From the NCBI RefSeq assembly GCF_034372165.1, contig NZ_CP139698.1:806001-870000 (forward strand): 64,000 nucleotides of DNA, given 5' to 3'. How positions within the stretch are numbered: position 1 is the first letter of the stretch; each line of letters starts with the position of its first letter. Positions 46,383 to 57,521 of this stretch are shown here, one piece after another. The notes below the pieces were generated by a model, which saw only the letters and a program-made list of their open reading frames with translations, was not told where the DNA came from and made no database searches. Source of the DNA: Christiangramia sp. OXR-203 (lineage in GTDB: Bacteria > Bacteroidota > Bacteroidia > Flavobacteriales > Flavobacteriaceae). Position numbers and translations under genes: made by a program.

Positions 46383-46625
46383 TCACGCAGTAGCTTGCGG
46401 TGCCCAGTGACTGCATAACATTCCTGGTGCTGCTTTTTGGGGATTCGCACAGGTTGGACTTTCATATCTGGCACAATTAAGGCAGTTCTTCTCATTTTTG
46501 ATAGCCGCTTTCATTTCAAAACTGTCGCATGTATGCTGAACGTTTACCGCGGTTTCATGTTTAGTGCAAAAGTTATTCTGAAAATTGTCGCAATTAGTGC
46601 AGCTGTTTCCTAGTCTAATACTCAT
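46383..46625 (-). CDS. Small protein with two tandem four-cysteine modules
   Basis: 80 aa, not recognised. Cysteines occur in two similar units: C9-x2-C12-x7-C20-x12-C33 and C48-x2-C51-x7-C59-x11-C71. Each unit also shares CxNC, then F/Y two residues on, and an aromatic near the end (CDSF, CSHW). This looks like an internal duplication of a metal-binding (zinc or iron) or disulfide-linked knuckle. No signal peptide, so metal binding in the cytoplasm is more likely than disulfides. Convergent with the TonB receptor; stops are 1 nt apart. Confidence 0.78.
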   Translation of the reverse strand: MSIRLGNSCTNCDNFQNNFCTKHETAVNVQHTCDSFEMKAAIKNEKNCLNCARYESPTCANPQKAAPGMLCSHWAPQATA

Positions 46626-46773
46626 AATCGATTCATTTTAAACTAAAGATAATACGCTATTCATTAAGAATGAATTTAAATACCTGCAGACCATGTGATT
46701 AGATGAAGGTTTAAACTTTTGCGGTTTCCTATTTCAAAAAGGATATTTATGTTTTGTTAAGTGGAATACTTCA

Positions 46774-48299
<1,526 letters not shown>

Positions 48300-48315
48300 T
48301 CTAAGAAATTGAAAT

Positions 48316-48350
48316 AAAAAAAAGCCCTGCAATTTGTAGGGCTTTTTTGT
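48316..48350. terminator. Bidirectional terminator between guaB and the Skp-like gene
   Basis: AAAGCCCTGC, AATTT, GTAGGGCTTT with flanking A8 and T6 tracts. Confidence 0.9.
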
Positions 48351-48368
48351 TTGAAATAACTGGAGTTT

Positions 48369-48920
48369 CTAGTTTTCTGTGGTAGTAGATCCAGCAGCCT
48401 GTTGAGTAGTTTTAGGTTTTACTTCTATACCCATTTTTTCCATCACTTTAAGCGTGATATCATCCTGTTCTCTTGAGAATGCAAGTCCGCCAGAACCAGA
48501 ATGAAAAATCTGAGTGTAACCTTCTTCCTGGATCACTTCTTTCATTGCTGTATCGATCTTTGCATAAAGCGGGCCGGTTAGTTCACTTCTTTTCATTTGA
48601 AGCATTACAGATGCTTTCTGTCTGAAGCCTTTGATCTCATTCTCCATTCCAATGATCTCGTTTTCCTTTTCTTTTTTAACATCATCGGTAAGACCTACAT
48701 TGGTTTCCTGGTATTCCTTTACCGCTGTTTCGTATTTTCCAATAGTGTTCTTAAGGTCGCCCTGAAGCTCTTCGTTGTAAACTTCCAGAGATTTATTTAC
48801 TTCAGCATTTTCTGGCATTTGAGCCAGAATATATTCTGCATCAATAGTTCCAATTTTTGATTGTGCGTTTGCAGAAATTACTACAAATAGCATTAAAATG
48901 GCAATACTTAATCGTTTCAT
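48369..48920 (-). CDS. OmpH/Skp-family periplasmic chaperone
   Basis: 183 aa with signal peptide MKRLSIAILMLFVVISANAQ. Long central coiled coil (about 40-125: ENAEVNKSLEVYNEELQGDLKNTIGKYETAVKEY…KKEKENEIIGMENEIKGFRQKA) flanked by beta strands IGTIDAEYILAQMP and GYTQIFHSGSGGLAFSREQDDITLKVMEKMGI, the trimeric jellyfish fold of Skp. It protects unfolded outer-membrane proteins on the way to BamA. TATATTTG at 48937-48944 (minus) is a likely -7 box. Confidence 0.92.
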   Translation of the reverse strand: MKRLSIAILMLFVVISANAQSKIGTIDAEYILAQMPENAEVNKSLEVYNEELQGDLKNTIGKYETAVKEYQETNVGLTDDVKKEKENEIIGMENEIKGFRQKASVMLQMKRSELTGPLYAKIDTAMKEVIQEEGYTQIFHSGSGGLAFSREQDDITLKVMEKMGIEVKPKTTQQAAGSTTTEN

Positions 48921-48984
48921 TCTAAATATTTTTTCGCAAATATAACAGGCTGAGGAAAATATCAGCTATTCTACAGAAAATTAA

Positions 48985-49437
48985 TTATTTATCGAGCACA
49001 CTTTTACCTTCTTCAGCAAAAGCTTTGAAATCTGTCATGAATTGTTTTGATTGTTTCTTGAACGCTCCGGGCATCAACATTCCAATAGCTTTCATAAACC
49101 CTGAGAATCTGAACTCATTATGCGCACGCCACAGCGTTTTCCCAGGTTCGATCTCCTCGAAATAATTAGCCTGTTGGTTAAATACTCCTTTAGCAATATA
49201 AGTAGCTTCATATTTTAGAGGAAGTTCGTTGGCAAGTATGGTCTCGGTCATTTCGATCTCACGACCATTCATCTTGAACTTCAGAAGATTTTGAGAGCCT
49301 TTTTCTCCAAGTACTCCGTTTATGGGTTTCATGAAAATAAAACCTTCCTGCCAGTGTTTAAGACTTTCCGGATCTGAAAATTTTTCTATGACCTCATTAA
49401 GAGGTTTGTTTATCACAATTTTCTGTTCGTATTTCAT
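48985..49437 (-). CDS. SRPBCC-family protein
   Basis: 150 aa, START/Bet v 1-like helix-grip fold: KIVINKPLNEVIEKFSDPESLKHWQEGFIFMKPINGVLGEKGSQNLLKFKMNGREIEMTETILANELP, and LWRAHNEFRFSGFMKAIGMLMPGAFKKQSKQFMTDFKAFAE. The hydrophobic cavity binds lipids or other ligands; function unknown. Single gene between ompH-like and the PpiC-SurA operon. Confidence 0.88.
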   Translation of the reverse strand: MKYEQKIVINKPLNEVIEKFSDPESLKHWQEGFIFMKPINGVLGEKGSQNLLKFKMNGREIEMTETILANELPLKYEATYIAKGVFNQQANYFEEIEPGKTLWRAHNEFRFSGFMKAIGMLMPGAFKKQSKQFMTDFKAFAEEGKSVLDK

Positions 49438-49533
49438 ATGATGTTGCTTTAGCTTCAGTCTAAAGATACTACGGAAATAAAAATCTTTCAGAATTTATAA
49501 TTTCGTAGGTTGCTTATTCGTTATGCCTTTAGC

Positions 49534-49563
49534 TTGCAGAACCTCAAGTAATTGTTATTTTTG
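49534..49563 (+). promoter_or_regulatory. Promoter of the PpiC-SurA-MoxR operon
   Basis: TTG (49534-49536), 19-nt spacer, TATTTTTG (49556-49563), about 54 nt upstream of the first start codon. Confidence 0.72.
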
Positions 49564-49616
49564 CGCGGATAGTAAGTTTAGTAAGAGCTGAAGGTGTTTT
49601 CAGCTTAATAAAAGAG

Positions 49617-50495
49617 GTGCTTAAACGATTGATTTTGAATAGACGTTTTTATTGGTTTTACCTTGGATTGTGCTCCTTGCTTTTTGGCAGTTGTGAGTAT
49701 TTTCAGCAAACCGATAACAGGGTACAGGTAGTAAGAGTCAATGATTCTTATTTGTACGAGGAGGATATACAGTCTCTTATTGATGAAGATACCTCTCCAG
49801 AAGACAGTGCGATTATTGTTGGTAATTATGTGACTCGTTGGGCTACTCAGCAATTATTGATCGACCGGGCTAAGCTTAATTTACCCGGAGAACAACAGGC
49901 AGAATTCAATGCCCTGGTGGAGAACTATAAGAATGAGTTGTATACCAATGCTTATACAGATGCCATTGTCACCCGGGATCTTGATACCTCCCTCAACAAG
50001 AACGAGATCGAGGCTTATTATGAGAAGAATGGGGAAAATTTTATTCTGAATGAGGACCTTGTAAAGCTCAGGTATATTAATCTTCCGAAGAATACGAACA
50101 ACCTTGATGAAATAAGAACTAAATTTCGCCGCTTTGATGCTGAAGATCAGGAAGCATTAAGCAATATGGCGATTCAGTTTAAAAATTATAGCATGAACGA
50201 TTCTGTTTGGGTTAAAACAAAATCTGTTTATGATAAAATTGGTCCGCTTTCTGTTGAGGATCGGTCCAAGCTATTGCGAAAATCAAATTTCCTGGAGTTA
50301 AAGGATTCATTAAATGTGTACCTTGTATATGTGAATGATGTACTGGCAAGAAATGAACAGGCTCCTTTAGATTATGCTTCAGCAACCATTCGCGAGATTT
50401 TGCTGAATAAGAGAAAGCAATCGCTTATTAAAGAATTAGAAAAGGATATTACTAAAGATGCAATTAAAAATAATGAATTTGAAATCTACAATTAA
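49617..50495 (+). CDS. PpiC/SurA-N-like lipoprotein
   Basis: 292 aa beginning with GTG; no ATG is available between the promoter and the signal sequence. Lipobox LLFGSC with Cys26. The body resembles the N-terminal chaperone part of parvulin-type foldases (VNDSYLYEEDIQSLI, VGNYVTRWATQQLLIDRAKLNL…ALVENYKNELYTNAYTDAIV, NEIEAYYEKNGENFILNEDLVKLRYI), without a recognisable parvulin active site. It probably assists folding of outer-membrane proteins beside SurA, whose gene starts inside its 3' end. Confidence 0.8.
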   Translation: MLKRLILNRRFYWFYLGLCSLLFGSCEYFQQTDNRVQVVRVNDSYLYEEDIQSLIDEDTSPEDSAIIVGNYVTRWATQQLLIDRAKLNLPGEQQAEFNALVENYKNELYTNAYTDAIVTRDLDTSLNKNEIEAYYEKNGENFILNEDLVKLRYINLPKNTNNLDEIRTKFRRFDAEDQEALSNMAIQFKNYSMNDSVWVKTKSVYDKIGPLSVEDRSKLLRKSNFLELKDSLNVYLVYVNDVLARNEQAPLDYASATIREILLNKRKQSLIKELEKDITKDAIKNNEFEIYN

Positions 50496-51906
50496 ACCGC
50501 TATTTTCAGGAGTGTGCATGATGTTCACGGCTCTTGGTTTTTCACAGGAAGTGATCGTAACAGATAGTACGTCGATCCAGCCAGATGCTGAGGTGAAGCA
50601 AGTGGAAAACGAAATGCAGGGGAAACAGCGTATGAAGGTTGATGGTATCGCTGCAGTAGTTGGAGAATATATCATTCTTGAAAGTGATATCGACTTGATG
50701 TATAAAGATATGCAGTCACAGGGGATGACTACGGCAGAGGTGAATGATTGTAAACTGGCAGGTTCTCTAATGGAGAACAAATTGTACGCCCATCATGCGA
50801 TACAGGATAGTATCATTATTAACGACAACCAGATTAATGGAATTGTTGATCAACAGATACAGGGATTGCAGCAACAGGCTGGTTCTATGGAGAAAGTGCT
50901 TGAATTCTACAAAAAAGATAGCGAAGCTGAGTTAAGAGATGAGATCTTTACTCTTACCAAGCAAAGACAGCTTGCGCAGCAAATGCAGGAAAAGATCATC
51001 GAGGATCTGGAAGTTACTCCGGAAGAAGTAAGACAGTATTACGTGCAAATGGAGGAAAAACCAATGTTTGGTACTGAAATTGAACTTTCTCAAATCGTGA
51101 TCGAACCTGAAATTCCTCAGGAAGAAAGTCAGAAAGTTATAGATAGACTGAAAGGTTTTAAAGCTGATATTGAAGAGAATGGTTCAAGTTTTTCTACCAA
51201 AGCAGTTTTATATTCACAGGATCCTGGGACTGCTCCAGATGGTGGTAGAATTACACTTACCAGAAAAGATGCCTTTGTAAAAGAATTTAAGGATGTAGCC
51301 TTTAGTCTCCAGGAAGGTGAGGTTAGTGAACCTTTTGAAACTGAATTTGGTTACCATATTATCCAGATCGACAAAATTCGTGGGCAAACCGTAGAACTTA
51401 GACATATATTGTTGATCCCAGATGTAACAAATGCATCTGTGCAGGCAGCGAAAGCCGAAATCGATACTTTAAGAAGTAAGATCGTAAAAGGAGACTTAGA
51501 GTTTGCGGCGGCTGCTCGAGAAGCTTCAGATGAAGAAGAAACTAAAACTGAAGGTGGGAAATTGATCAATCCAAGAACCGGTGACACCAGATTTGAACTG
51601 ACCAAGATCGATCCTAAATTATTTGAGCAGGTGGAATCTTTAGATGAAGGTGAAGTTTCCCTTGTTCTTACACAACAGGACAGAACAGGAAGACCGCAAT
51701 TCAAGATTATCAAGGTTACTAAGAAAATTGAGGAGCATGAAGCAGATTATGCAACAGATTACCTTAAGATCAAGGAACTTGCATTAAGAGATAAACAACT
51801 CGACGTTATCGAAAAGTGGCAAAAAGAGAAGATCGCAGATACTTACATTAAAGTGAACGGAAAATACCGTGATTGTGATTATGCTAACGACTGGTTAAAA
51901 CAATAA
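50473..51906 (+). CDS. surA: Periplasmic peptidyl-prolyl isomerase and chaperone SurA
   Basis: 477 aa from ATG 50473, chosen so that the signal peptide reads MNLKSTIKPLFSGVCMMFTALGFSQ; an ATG five codons earlier (50458) is possible. It overlaps the preceding gene by 23 nt. SurA N-terminal helical domain (DGIAAVVGEYIILESDIDLMYKDMQSQG…LENKLYAHHAI) followed by two parvulin domains at about 200-300 and 308-420 (DPGTAPDGGRITLTRKDAFVKEFKDVAFSLQEGEVSEPFETEFGYHIIQI; ELRHILLIPDVT…EGGKLINPRTGDTRFELTKIDPKLFEQVESLDEGEVS). Chaperone for outer-membrane proteins. Confidence 0.93.
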   Translation: MNLKSTIKPLFSGVCMMFTALGFSQEVIVTDSTSIQPDAEVKQVENEMQGKQRMKVDGIAAVVGEYIILESDIDLMYKDMQSQGMTTAEVNDCKLAGSLMENKLYAHHAIQDSIIINDNQINGIVDQQIQGLQQQAGSMEKVLEFYKKDSEAELRDEIFTLTKQRQLAQQMQEKIIEDLEVTPEEVRQYYVQMEEKPMFGTEIELSQIVIEPEIPQEESQKVIDRLKGFKADIEENGSSFSTKAVLYSQDPGTAPDGGRITLTRKDAFVKEFKDVAFSLQEGEVSEPFETEFGYHIIQIDKIRGQTVELRHILLIPDVTNASVQAAKAEIDTLRSKIVKGDLEFAAAAREASDEEETKTEGGKLINPRTGDTRFELTKIDPKLFEQVESLDEGEVSLVLTQQDRTGRPQFKIIKVTKKIEEHEADYATDYLKIKELALRDKQLDVIEKWQKEKIADTYIKVNGKYRDCDYANDWLKQ

Positions 51907-51909
51907 TGA

Positions 51910-52860
51910 ATGTCTGACGTTGCCCTGATAGCAAACCTGGTAAAGAAACACGCCGAACTAAGAACAGAGATCGCGAAAGTGATCGTTGGTCAGGATGAGG
52001 TTGTGCAACAGGTTCTACTTTCTATATTTTCGGGGGGACACTCGTTATTAATCGGAGTTCCAGGCCTTGCTAAAACATTGATGGTCAATACCATCGCAAA
52101 AGCGCTTGGTCTGGATTTCAAAAGAATACAATTCACCCCAGATCTTATGCCCAGCGATATTCTGGGATCTGAGATCCTAGATGAAAATCGCAAATTCAAG
52201 TTCATAAAGGGTCCGGTTTTCACCAATATACTACTCGCAGATGAGATCAACCGTACTCCTCCAAAAACACAGGCAGCATTACTTGAAGCCATGCAGGAAC
52301 GAGCTGTAACGGTAGCCGGTCATCATTACAAGCTAGATAAACCCTATTTTGTTCTGGCTACGCAAAACCCGATTGAGCAGGAGGGAACCTATCCATTGCC
52401 TGAAGCTCAGCTTGACAGGTTTATGTTTGCAATAAATCTTGAATATCCAAGTTTTCAGGAAGAAGTGGATGTTGTGAAATCTACGACCACAGATGTTCAG
52501 AAAACAGTGAATCCATTATTTAATGCTGCAGAAATATCAGAAATTCAACAAGTGATTCGGCGTATCCCTGTGCCAGATAATGTTATTGAATACGCTGTGA
52601 GACTGGTAGGGAAAACTAGACCTGAGAAAGAAGCTTCAGATTTTGTTCAGAATTATATTGATTGGGGTGCTGGACCTAGAGCTTCTCAGAATTTAATTCT
52701 GGCTGCAAAAACTCATGCCGCAGTTCATGGTAAATTCTCACCAGATATTGAAAATGTTCAGGCGGTTGCCATTGGAATTTTAAGACATCGAATCATCAGG
52801 AATTACAAGGCAGAAGCTGAAGGTATTTCTGCTGAACAAATCATCAAAAATTTATTCTAG
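51910..52860 (+). CDS. MoxR-family AAA+ ATPase
   Basis: 316 aa. Walker A GVPGLAKT (about residues 45-52), Walker B ILLADEINRTPPKTQAALLEAM, sensor 1 LATQNPIEQEGTYPLPEAQLDRF, sensor 2 GAGPRASQNLILAAK. MoxR proteins act as chaperones for VWA-domain or metal-containing partners and normally sit before DUF58 and VWA genes; here they are absent and the gene instead follows surA by 3 nt. Its stop codon overlaps the GTG of the next gene. Confidence 0.95.
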   Translation: MSDVALIANLVKKHAELRTEIAKVIVGQDEVVQQVLLSIFSGGHSLLIGVPGLAKTLMVNTIAKALGLDFKRIQFTPDLMPSDILGSEILDENRKFKFIKGPVFTNILLADEINRTPPKTQAALLEAMQERAVTVAGHHYKLDKPYFVLATQNPIEQEGTYPLPEAQLDRFMFAINLEYPSFQEEVDVVKSTTTDVQKTVNPLFNAAEISEIQQVIRRIPVPDNVIEYAVRLVGKTRPEKEASDFVQNYIDWGAGPRASQNLILAAKTHAAVHGKFSPDIENVQAVAIGILRHRIIRNYKAEAEGISAEQIIKNLF

Positions 52861-53162
52861 TGATCAATTTTCTAGAGCGTTATAAAATTCTCTTTTCCAT
52901 ACTTTTCTATCTCGCTTTTGGTAATAAGTTTCTTGCGAACATGGCAGGACTGGATGAATCTTCAGCTTTTATATTAAAATTTATATCCTCTGTATTTTTA
53001 TTTGGATTTTGGGTTATCGTTCTGCTGGATATGATACTGAATAAACTTCGCGACAAAACATTCTGGATCCTATCCATGTTTTTTATTGCTTTTATGGCTC
53101 CTGTAGTTTATTTATTCCGAAGACAAAAGACACTCCGTGAACCTGCCAGATATTCGATATAG
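52860..53162 (+). CDS. Small hypothetical membrane protein
   Basis: 100 aa, starts with GTG overlapping the moxR stop by one base (TAGTG), so translation is probably coupled. Three hydrophobic segments (YKILFSILFYLAFG, FILKFISSVFLFGFWVIVLLDMIL, FWILSMFFIAFMAPVVYLFRR) and a basic C-terminus. I do not recognise a family. As the last gene of a folding-related operon it may belong to envelope quality control. Confidence 0.72.
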   Translation: MINFLERYKILFSILFYLAFGNKFLANMAGLDESSAFILKFISSVFLFGFWVIVLLDMILNKLRDKTFWILSMFFIAFMAPVVYLFRRQKTLREPARYSI

Positions 53163-53346
53163 ACTTCAAAGATTATCGAATTCTTAGAAATCGAACCTAA
53201 AATTCATTTTTATTGAATTTTCTATCGTAAAAATTACAATTTCAGAAATAATTTACAGTGATTTCTGACTATTGCTCCTTATTTTTAAAATCGGTCTAAA
53301 TTTCCTATTTTTGCAAGACTTTTTTAGAATAAAAACAAAACAGAAT

Positions 53347-55614
53347 ATGGCATACGATATTGATATGATTAAGAAGGTGTATAGCCACATGGCGGAACGT
53401 GTGAATACAGCACGTGAAGTTGTTGGTAAACCTTTGACGCTTTCAGAAAAGATCCTTTATTCTCACTTATGGGATGGGAGTGCTAAAGAAGCATTCCAAA
53501 GAGGTAAGGATTATGTAGAATTTTCACCGGATAGAATTGCTTGTCAGGATGCGACCGCGCAAATGGCATTATTGCAATTTATGCAGGCAGGTAAGAAGCA
53601 GGTAGCTGTTCCTACAACTGTACATTGTGATCACCTTATTCAGGCGAAAATGGGAGCTGCGATAGATTTGCAATCTGCAAACAAAAGTAGTAGTGAGGTC
53701 TTTGATTTTCTGGAATCAGTATCAAATAAATACGGAATTGGATTCTGGAAACCAGGTGCAGGTATTATTCACCAGGTTGTTCTTGAAAACTACGCTTTTC
53801 CAGGTGGAATGATGATTGGAACCGATTCTCACACGGTGAACGCCGGTGGATTAGGAATGGTTGCTATTGGAGTAGGTGGAGCAGATGCTGTAGATGTTAT
53901 GGCGGGAATGCCGTGGGAACTTAAATTTCCAAAACTTATTGGAGTGAAGTTAACCGGAAAACTTTCTGGATGGACTTCTTCTAAAGATGTGATCTTAAAA
54001 GTTGCAGGTATTCTTACTGTAAAAGGTGGGACCGGAGCAATCATAGAATATTTTGGTGAAGGTGCGCGTAACCTGTCCTGTACAGGTAAAGGTACTATTT
54101 GTAATATGGGTGCTGAAGTAGGAGCAACTACTTCTACATTTGGTTATGATGACTCAATGGAGCGTTACCTGAGAGCTACGAACCGTGCAGATGTTGCAGA
54201 TGCAGCTAATGAAGTACGCGAGCACTTAACTGGTGATGATGAAGTATACGCAAATCCAGAGCAGTATTTTGATGAATTGATCGAGATCAATTTAGATGAA
54301 TTGAAGCCTCACTTAAACGGACCGTTTACTCCAGACCTTGCAACTCCTATTTCTGAAATGGGAGCGAAGGCTAAGGAGCATGACTGGCCAATCAATGTTG
54401 ATTGGGGACTAATTGGTTCCTGTACGAACTCTTCTTATGAAGATTTGACCAGAGCGGCTTCTATCGCAAAACAGGCGGTGGATAAAAAAGTAAAAGCTAA
54501 GTCCGACTTCGGAATCAACCCGGGATCTGAACAAATTAGATTTACTGCTGAAAGAGATGGATTACTTCAGATCTTTGAAGATCTTGACGCAACGATATTT
54601 ACCAATGCCTGTGGACCATGTATTGGTCAGTGGGATCGTTCAGATAGAAAAGGTGAAGAGAAGAACACGATTGTTCATTCTTTCAACCGTAACTTCTCTA
54701 AACGTGCAGATGGAAACCCAAATACACACGCTTTTGTAGGTTCTCCCGAAATGGTTGCAGCAATTGCAATTTCTGGTAGACTGGATTTCGATCCAACCCG
54801 TGATAAGTTGATAAATGAGGAAGGTGAGGAAGTAATGCTGGACGAACCTCAGGGAATTGAACTTCCTACTAAAGGATTTGCTGTTGAGGATGCTGGATAT
54901 GTTGCTCCAAATGAAGATGGAAGCAGTGTAGAAGTTAAAGTAGCAGAAGATAGTGAAAGACTTCAATTGCTTACACCTTTCGAGCCTTGGGATGGTAAAA
55001 ATCTTACTGGCGCTAAATTATTGATCAAAGCATGGGGTAAATGTACTACCGACCATATTTCTATGGCAGGACCATGGTTGAGATATAGAGGACATTTAGA
55101 TAATATTTCTAATAACTGTCTTATTGGAGCTATTAATGCTTACAACGAGAAGACTAATTTTGTAAAGAATCAGCTTACTGGTGAATACGATGGTGTACCG
55201 GCAGTACAGAGAGAATACAAAAAAGCAGGAATTCCAACAGTTGTAGTAGGAGATCATAACTACGGTGAAGGTTCTTCAAGAGAGCATGCAGCTATGGAGC
55301 CAAGACATTTAGGTGTTAAGGTGGTACTTGTGAAGTCTTTTGCTCGTATCCATGAGACAAACCTTAAGAAACAGGGAATGTTAGGTCTTACTTTCGCCAA
55401 TGAAAGTGATTACGATCTAATTCAGGAAGATGATACTTTTAACTTTATAGATCTTGAAAACTTTGCACCAGATACGCCTCTTACTATAGAGATCGTTCAT
55501 GCAGATGGAAGTAAGGATACCATTAAAGCTAATCATACTTATAATCAGCCACAGATAGAGTGGTATAAGCATGGATCTGCATTAAACCTTATTAAAAAGG
55601 AAAACGCAGCTTAA
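53347..55614 (+). CDS. acnA: Aconitate hydratase
   Basis: 755 aa from ATG 53347 ([19 protein letters not shown]). The frame stays open to 53272, but TATTTTTG (53306-53313), a -7 box, lies in that stretch. Isomerises citrate to isocitrate in the TCA cycle. 4Fe-4S ligands: SCTNSSYED, and ACGPCIGQW with two Cys. Swivel domain [19 protein letters not shown]. It is the mitochondrial-like aconitase common in Bacteroidetes. Ends in a strong terminator. Confidence 0.96.
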   Translation: MAYDIDMIKKVYSHMAERVNTAREVVGKPLTLSEKILYSHLWDGSAKEAFQRGKDYVEFSPDRIACQDATAQMALLQFMQAGKKQVAVPTTVHCDHLIQAKMGAAIDLQSANKSSSEVFDFLESVSNKYGIGFWKPGAGIIHQVVLENYAFPGGMMIGTDSHTVNAGGLGMVAIGVGGADAVDVMAGMPWELKFPKLIGVKLTGKLSGWTSSKDVILKVAGILTVKGGTGAIIEYFGEGARNLSCTGKGTICNMGAEVGATTSTFGYDDSMERYLRATNRADVADAANEVREHLTGDDEVYANPEQYFDELIEINLDELKPHLNGPFTPDLATPISEMGAKAKEHDWPINVDWGLIGSCTNSSYEDLTRAASIAKQAVDKKVKAKSDFGINPGSEQIRFTAERDGLLQIFEDLDATIFTNACGPCIGQWDRSDRKGEEKNTIVHSFNRNFSKRADGNPNTHAFVGSPEMVAAIAISGRLDFDPTRDKLINEEGEEVMLDEPQGIELPTKGFAVEDAGYVAPNEDGSSVEVKVAEDSERLQLLTPFEPWDGKNLTGAKLLIKAWGKCTTDHISMAGPWLRYRGHLDNISNNCLIGAINAYNEKTNFVKNQLTGEYDGVPAVQREYKKAGIPTVVVGDHNYGEGSSREHAAMEPRHLGVKVVLVKSFARIHETNLKKQGMLGLTFANESDYDLIQEDDTFNFIDLENFAPDTPLTIEIVHADGSKDTIKANHTYNQPQIEWYKHGSALNLIKKENAA

Positions 55615-55624
55615 GTGATTAATT

Positions 55625-55659
55625 ATATAGTTCTAAAAAACCTCAGGAGTGATCCTGAG
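55625..55659 (+). terminator. Terminator of acnA
   Basis: AACCTCAGGA, GTGA, TCCTGAGGTT, TTTTTAA. Confidence 0.92.
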
Positions 55660-55810
55660 GTTTTTTTAATTTTAGAATATTTGTATTGGGATTAAATCAA
55701 TAATCAAATGATTTTTAGGTTAGAATTTTCAGCTTCTATTCAAATTGATTTAAAATGATCACTGTCCAAAATTGTAATTTTTCCGTTCTTTGCAGGACTT
55801 AAGCAATGCT

Positions 55811-56371
55811 ATGAAATTATTCAAAAATCAGTGGTCAAATATTATCATCATCGTGATAATTCTGGTGATGGTGATTCCTCAAACCAGGAAGCCGGTTCAG
55901 ATCTTTGTGAACAAACTTATTTCCTTCGCGCCCTCTGTAAATGATGAAGAGAACCAGGAAAAACTAGCCAGTTATGATTGGATACTGGAAGATAAGAGAG
56001 GTAAGAGAATAGAATTTTCTGAATTTCAAAATGAAGTTATCGTAGTCAATTTTTGGGCAACCTGGTGTCCGCCATGTATTGCCGAAATGCCAAGCTTCCA
56101 GGAAGTCTATGAGGATTATGGTGAAAAGGTGCGTTTTGTATTTGTTTCCGGAGAACAACATCAAACCACTGATAATTATATAAAGCGTAAACGCTTTACC
56201 TTACCTTCCTATAAGATGCGCACAAAAGCACCGGAGCCAATGCTGGGTAAAACATTGCCAACTACTTATGTGATCTCAAAATCTGGAAACATCGTTATAG
56301 ACAAGGTTGGTTCTGCCGACTGGAACTCGGACAGCTTCCGAAGCACTCTTGATAAATTGCTGCAAGAGTAA
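55811..56371 (+). CDS. Membrane-anchored TlpA-like thioredoxin
   Basis: 186 aa from ATG 55811; the in-frame TTG at 55790 lies in the upstream region and is rejected. N-terminal membrane anchor (WSNIIIIVIILVMVIPQ), then a TlpA/ResA-type thioredoxin domain facing the periplasm with active site WC86PPC89 (VVNFWATWCPPCIAEMPSF) and cis-Pro loop TLPTTYVISKSG. Likely disulfide reductase for cytochrome c or other exported proteins. Its stop codon directly abuts that of crtY (TAATTA), with no room for a terminator. Confidence 0.92.
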   Translation: MKLFKNQWSNIIIIVIILVMVIPQTRKPVQIFVNKLISFAPSVNDEENQEKLASYDWILEDKRGKRIEFSEFQNEVIVVNFWATWCPPCIAEMPSFQEVYEDYGEKVRFVFVSGEQHQTTDNYIKRKRFTLPSYKMRTKAPEPMLGKTLPTTYVISKSGNIVIDKVGSADWNSDSFRSTLDKLLQE

Positions 56372-57508
56372 TTATAATTTATTGAAGAAAGATTGCAGGA
56401 ACTGCGGGTGAAACATACTTTGCATGATCTTGATCTCTTCGGAAAATGTGGTTTCTTCATCCAGAAATTTGAATATATTCTGAATACTGTTTTTAGTATA
56501 GAACTTAGTGAACAATGATTCACCAAGATCATTCCGTTTTTCCAGAACATCCAGAAATATAGCATCATACCGCTGAAATCTCTTGCTGAACAAACCTTGC
56601 GACGGCCTCTTACCACTTTTGATATTTGCCAGCAGTTTGCTTACTTTTCGTTCAGTACTCTTAAATGAATACCCTGAAGATGCCTTTACCCAACCGCCGG
56701 CCGTTCCTATCTTCGTAATATGTTTAGAATTGTGCTTATGGAAAGGGTAGTCGGTCATTGGGATAATGCCAGTTTCACTTTCAGCAATTTTATAATTATC
56801 GATTTTTAAAACTTCTCGAATATATTTTTCCAGTTGCTCATCATATACTTTTCCTTCAGTTAGGAAGGGAGTAAAAAAGGTGAACTCTATAAGAGCGGAT
56901 TTAGTAGATACGGGCAGAACATAAGTGAAACAAGTACTGTTCCTGTACTTGACCCGATAATCCATCATAGTAAAGCGTTCAGGGTCAAATCGAGCTTCCT
57001 GCGTTTCAATACTAATACCTTTAAAATGCTGGTATATTTTAGCACATCCAGAATCATCTCTGTATGAATCTGGTGGTCTGCTATCAAAAAAATGCGTGGC
57101 AGTGTAAGAGTCCTTTATACCTAAAGCTGTTCGTGTAACTTCATCGATCCTGCTAATCTTATCCTGGATGAAGTACGTGTCAGGATCCTTTGTTAATTCG
57201 CTTTTCGCATATTCATAAAAGTCGATGGACCTTAGCATCTTATAGGAATAAGGTGCAAAATCCAGTTCTTTCTCTACGGAATCTGCTATAAATGATCCTT
57301 GCTGCCATTCCTTCTGAATAAGCTCGTCCCATTTACCTGAACCTTCTTCCCAGAAGCACCAGGTTTTGTCGTTATCATTTTTAAGTGAAGGGTCAATAAT
57401 TGCAATCTTTTTTCCTTTAAAAAAAATGTCCTTCCTGATTTCTAGAGCAAGCTGTAGCCCAGCCAGTCCACCACCAACGATGATGTAGTAATAGTCTGGC
57501 GTGATCAT
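56372..57508 (-). CDS. crtY: Lycopene beta-cyclase
   Basis: 378 aa flavoprotein that closes both ends of lycopene to beta-rings, giving beta-carotene. Dinucleotide-binding motif YIIVGGGLAGLQLALEI at residues 8-24; FFDSRPP, the conserved D-x-R-P motif of the family; PMTDYPFHKHNSKHITKIGTAGGWVKASSGYSF. Last gene of the carotenoid operon, 13 nt after crtZ. Length and motifs are typical of Flavobacteriaceae CrtY, not the CrtL or heterodimeric types. Confidence 0.93.
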   Translation of the reverse strand: MITPDYYYIIVGGGLAGLQLALEIRKDIFFKGKKIAIIDPSLKNDNDKTWCFWEEGSGKWDELIQKEWQQGSFIADSVEKELDFAPYSYKMLRSIDFYEYAKSELTKDPDTYFIQDKISRIDEVTRTALGIKDSYTATHFFDSRPPDSYRDDSGCAKIYQHFKGISIETQEARFDPERFTMMDYRVKYRNSTCFTYVLPVSTKSALIEFTFFTPFLTEGKVYDEQLEKYIREVLKIDNYKIAESETGIIPMTDYPFHKHNSKHITKIGTAGGWVKASSGYSFKSTERKVSKLLANIKSGKRPSQGLFSKRFQRYDAIFLDVLEKRNDLGESLFTKFYTKNSIQNIFKFLDEETTFSEEIKIMQSMFHPQFLQSFFNKL

Positions 57509-57521
57509 TTAGGGGTAGATT

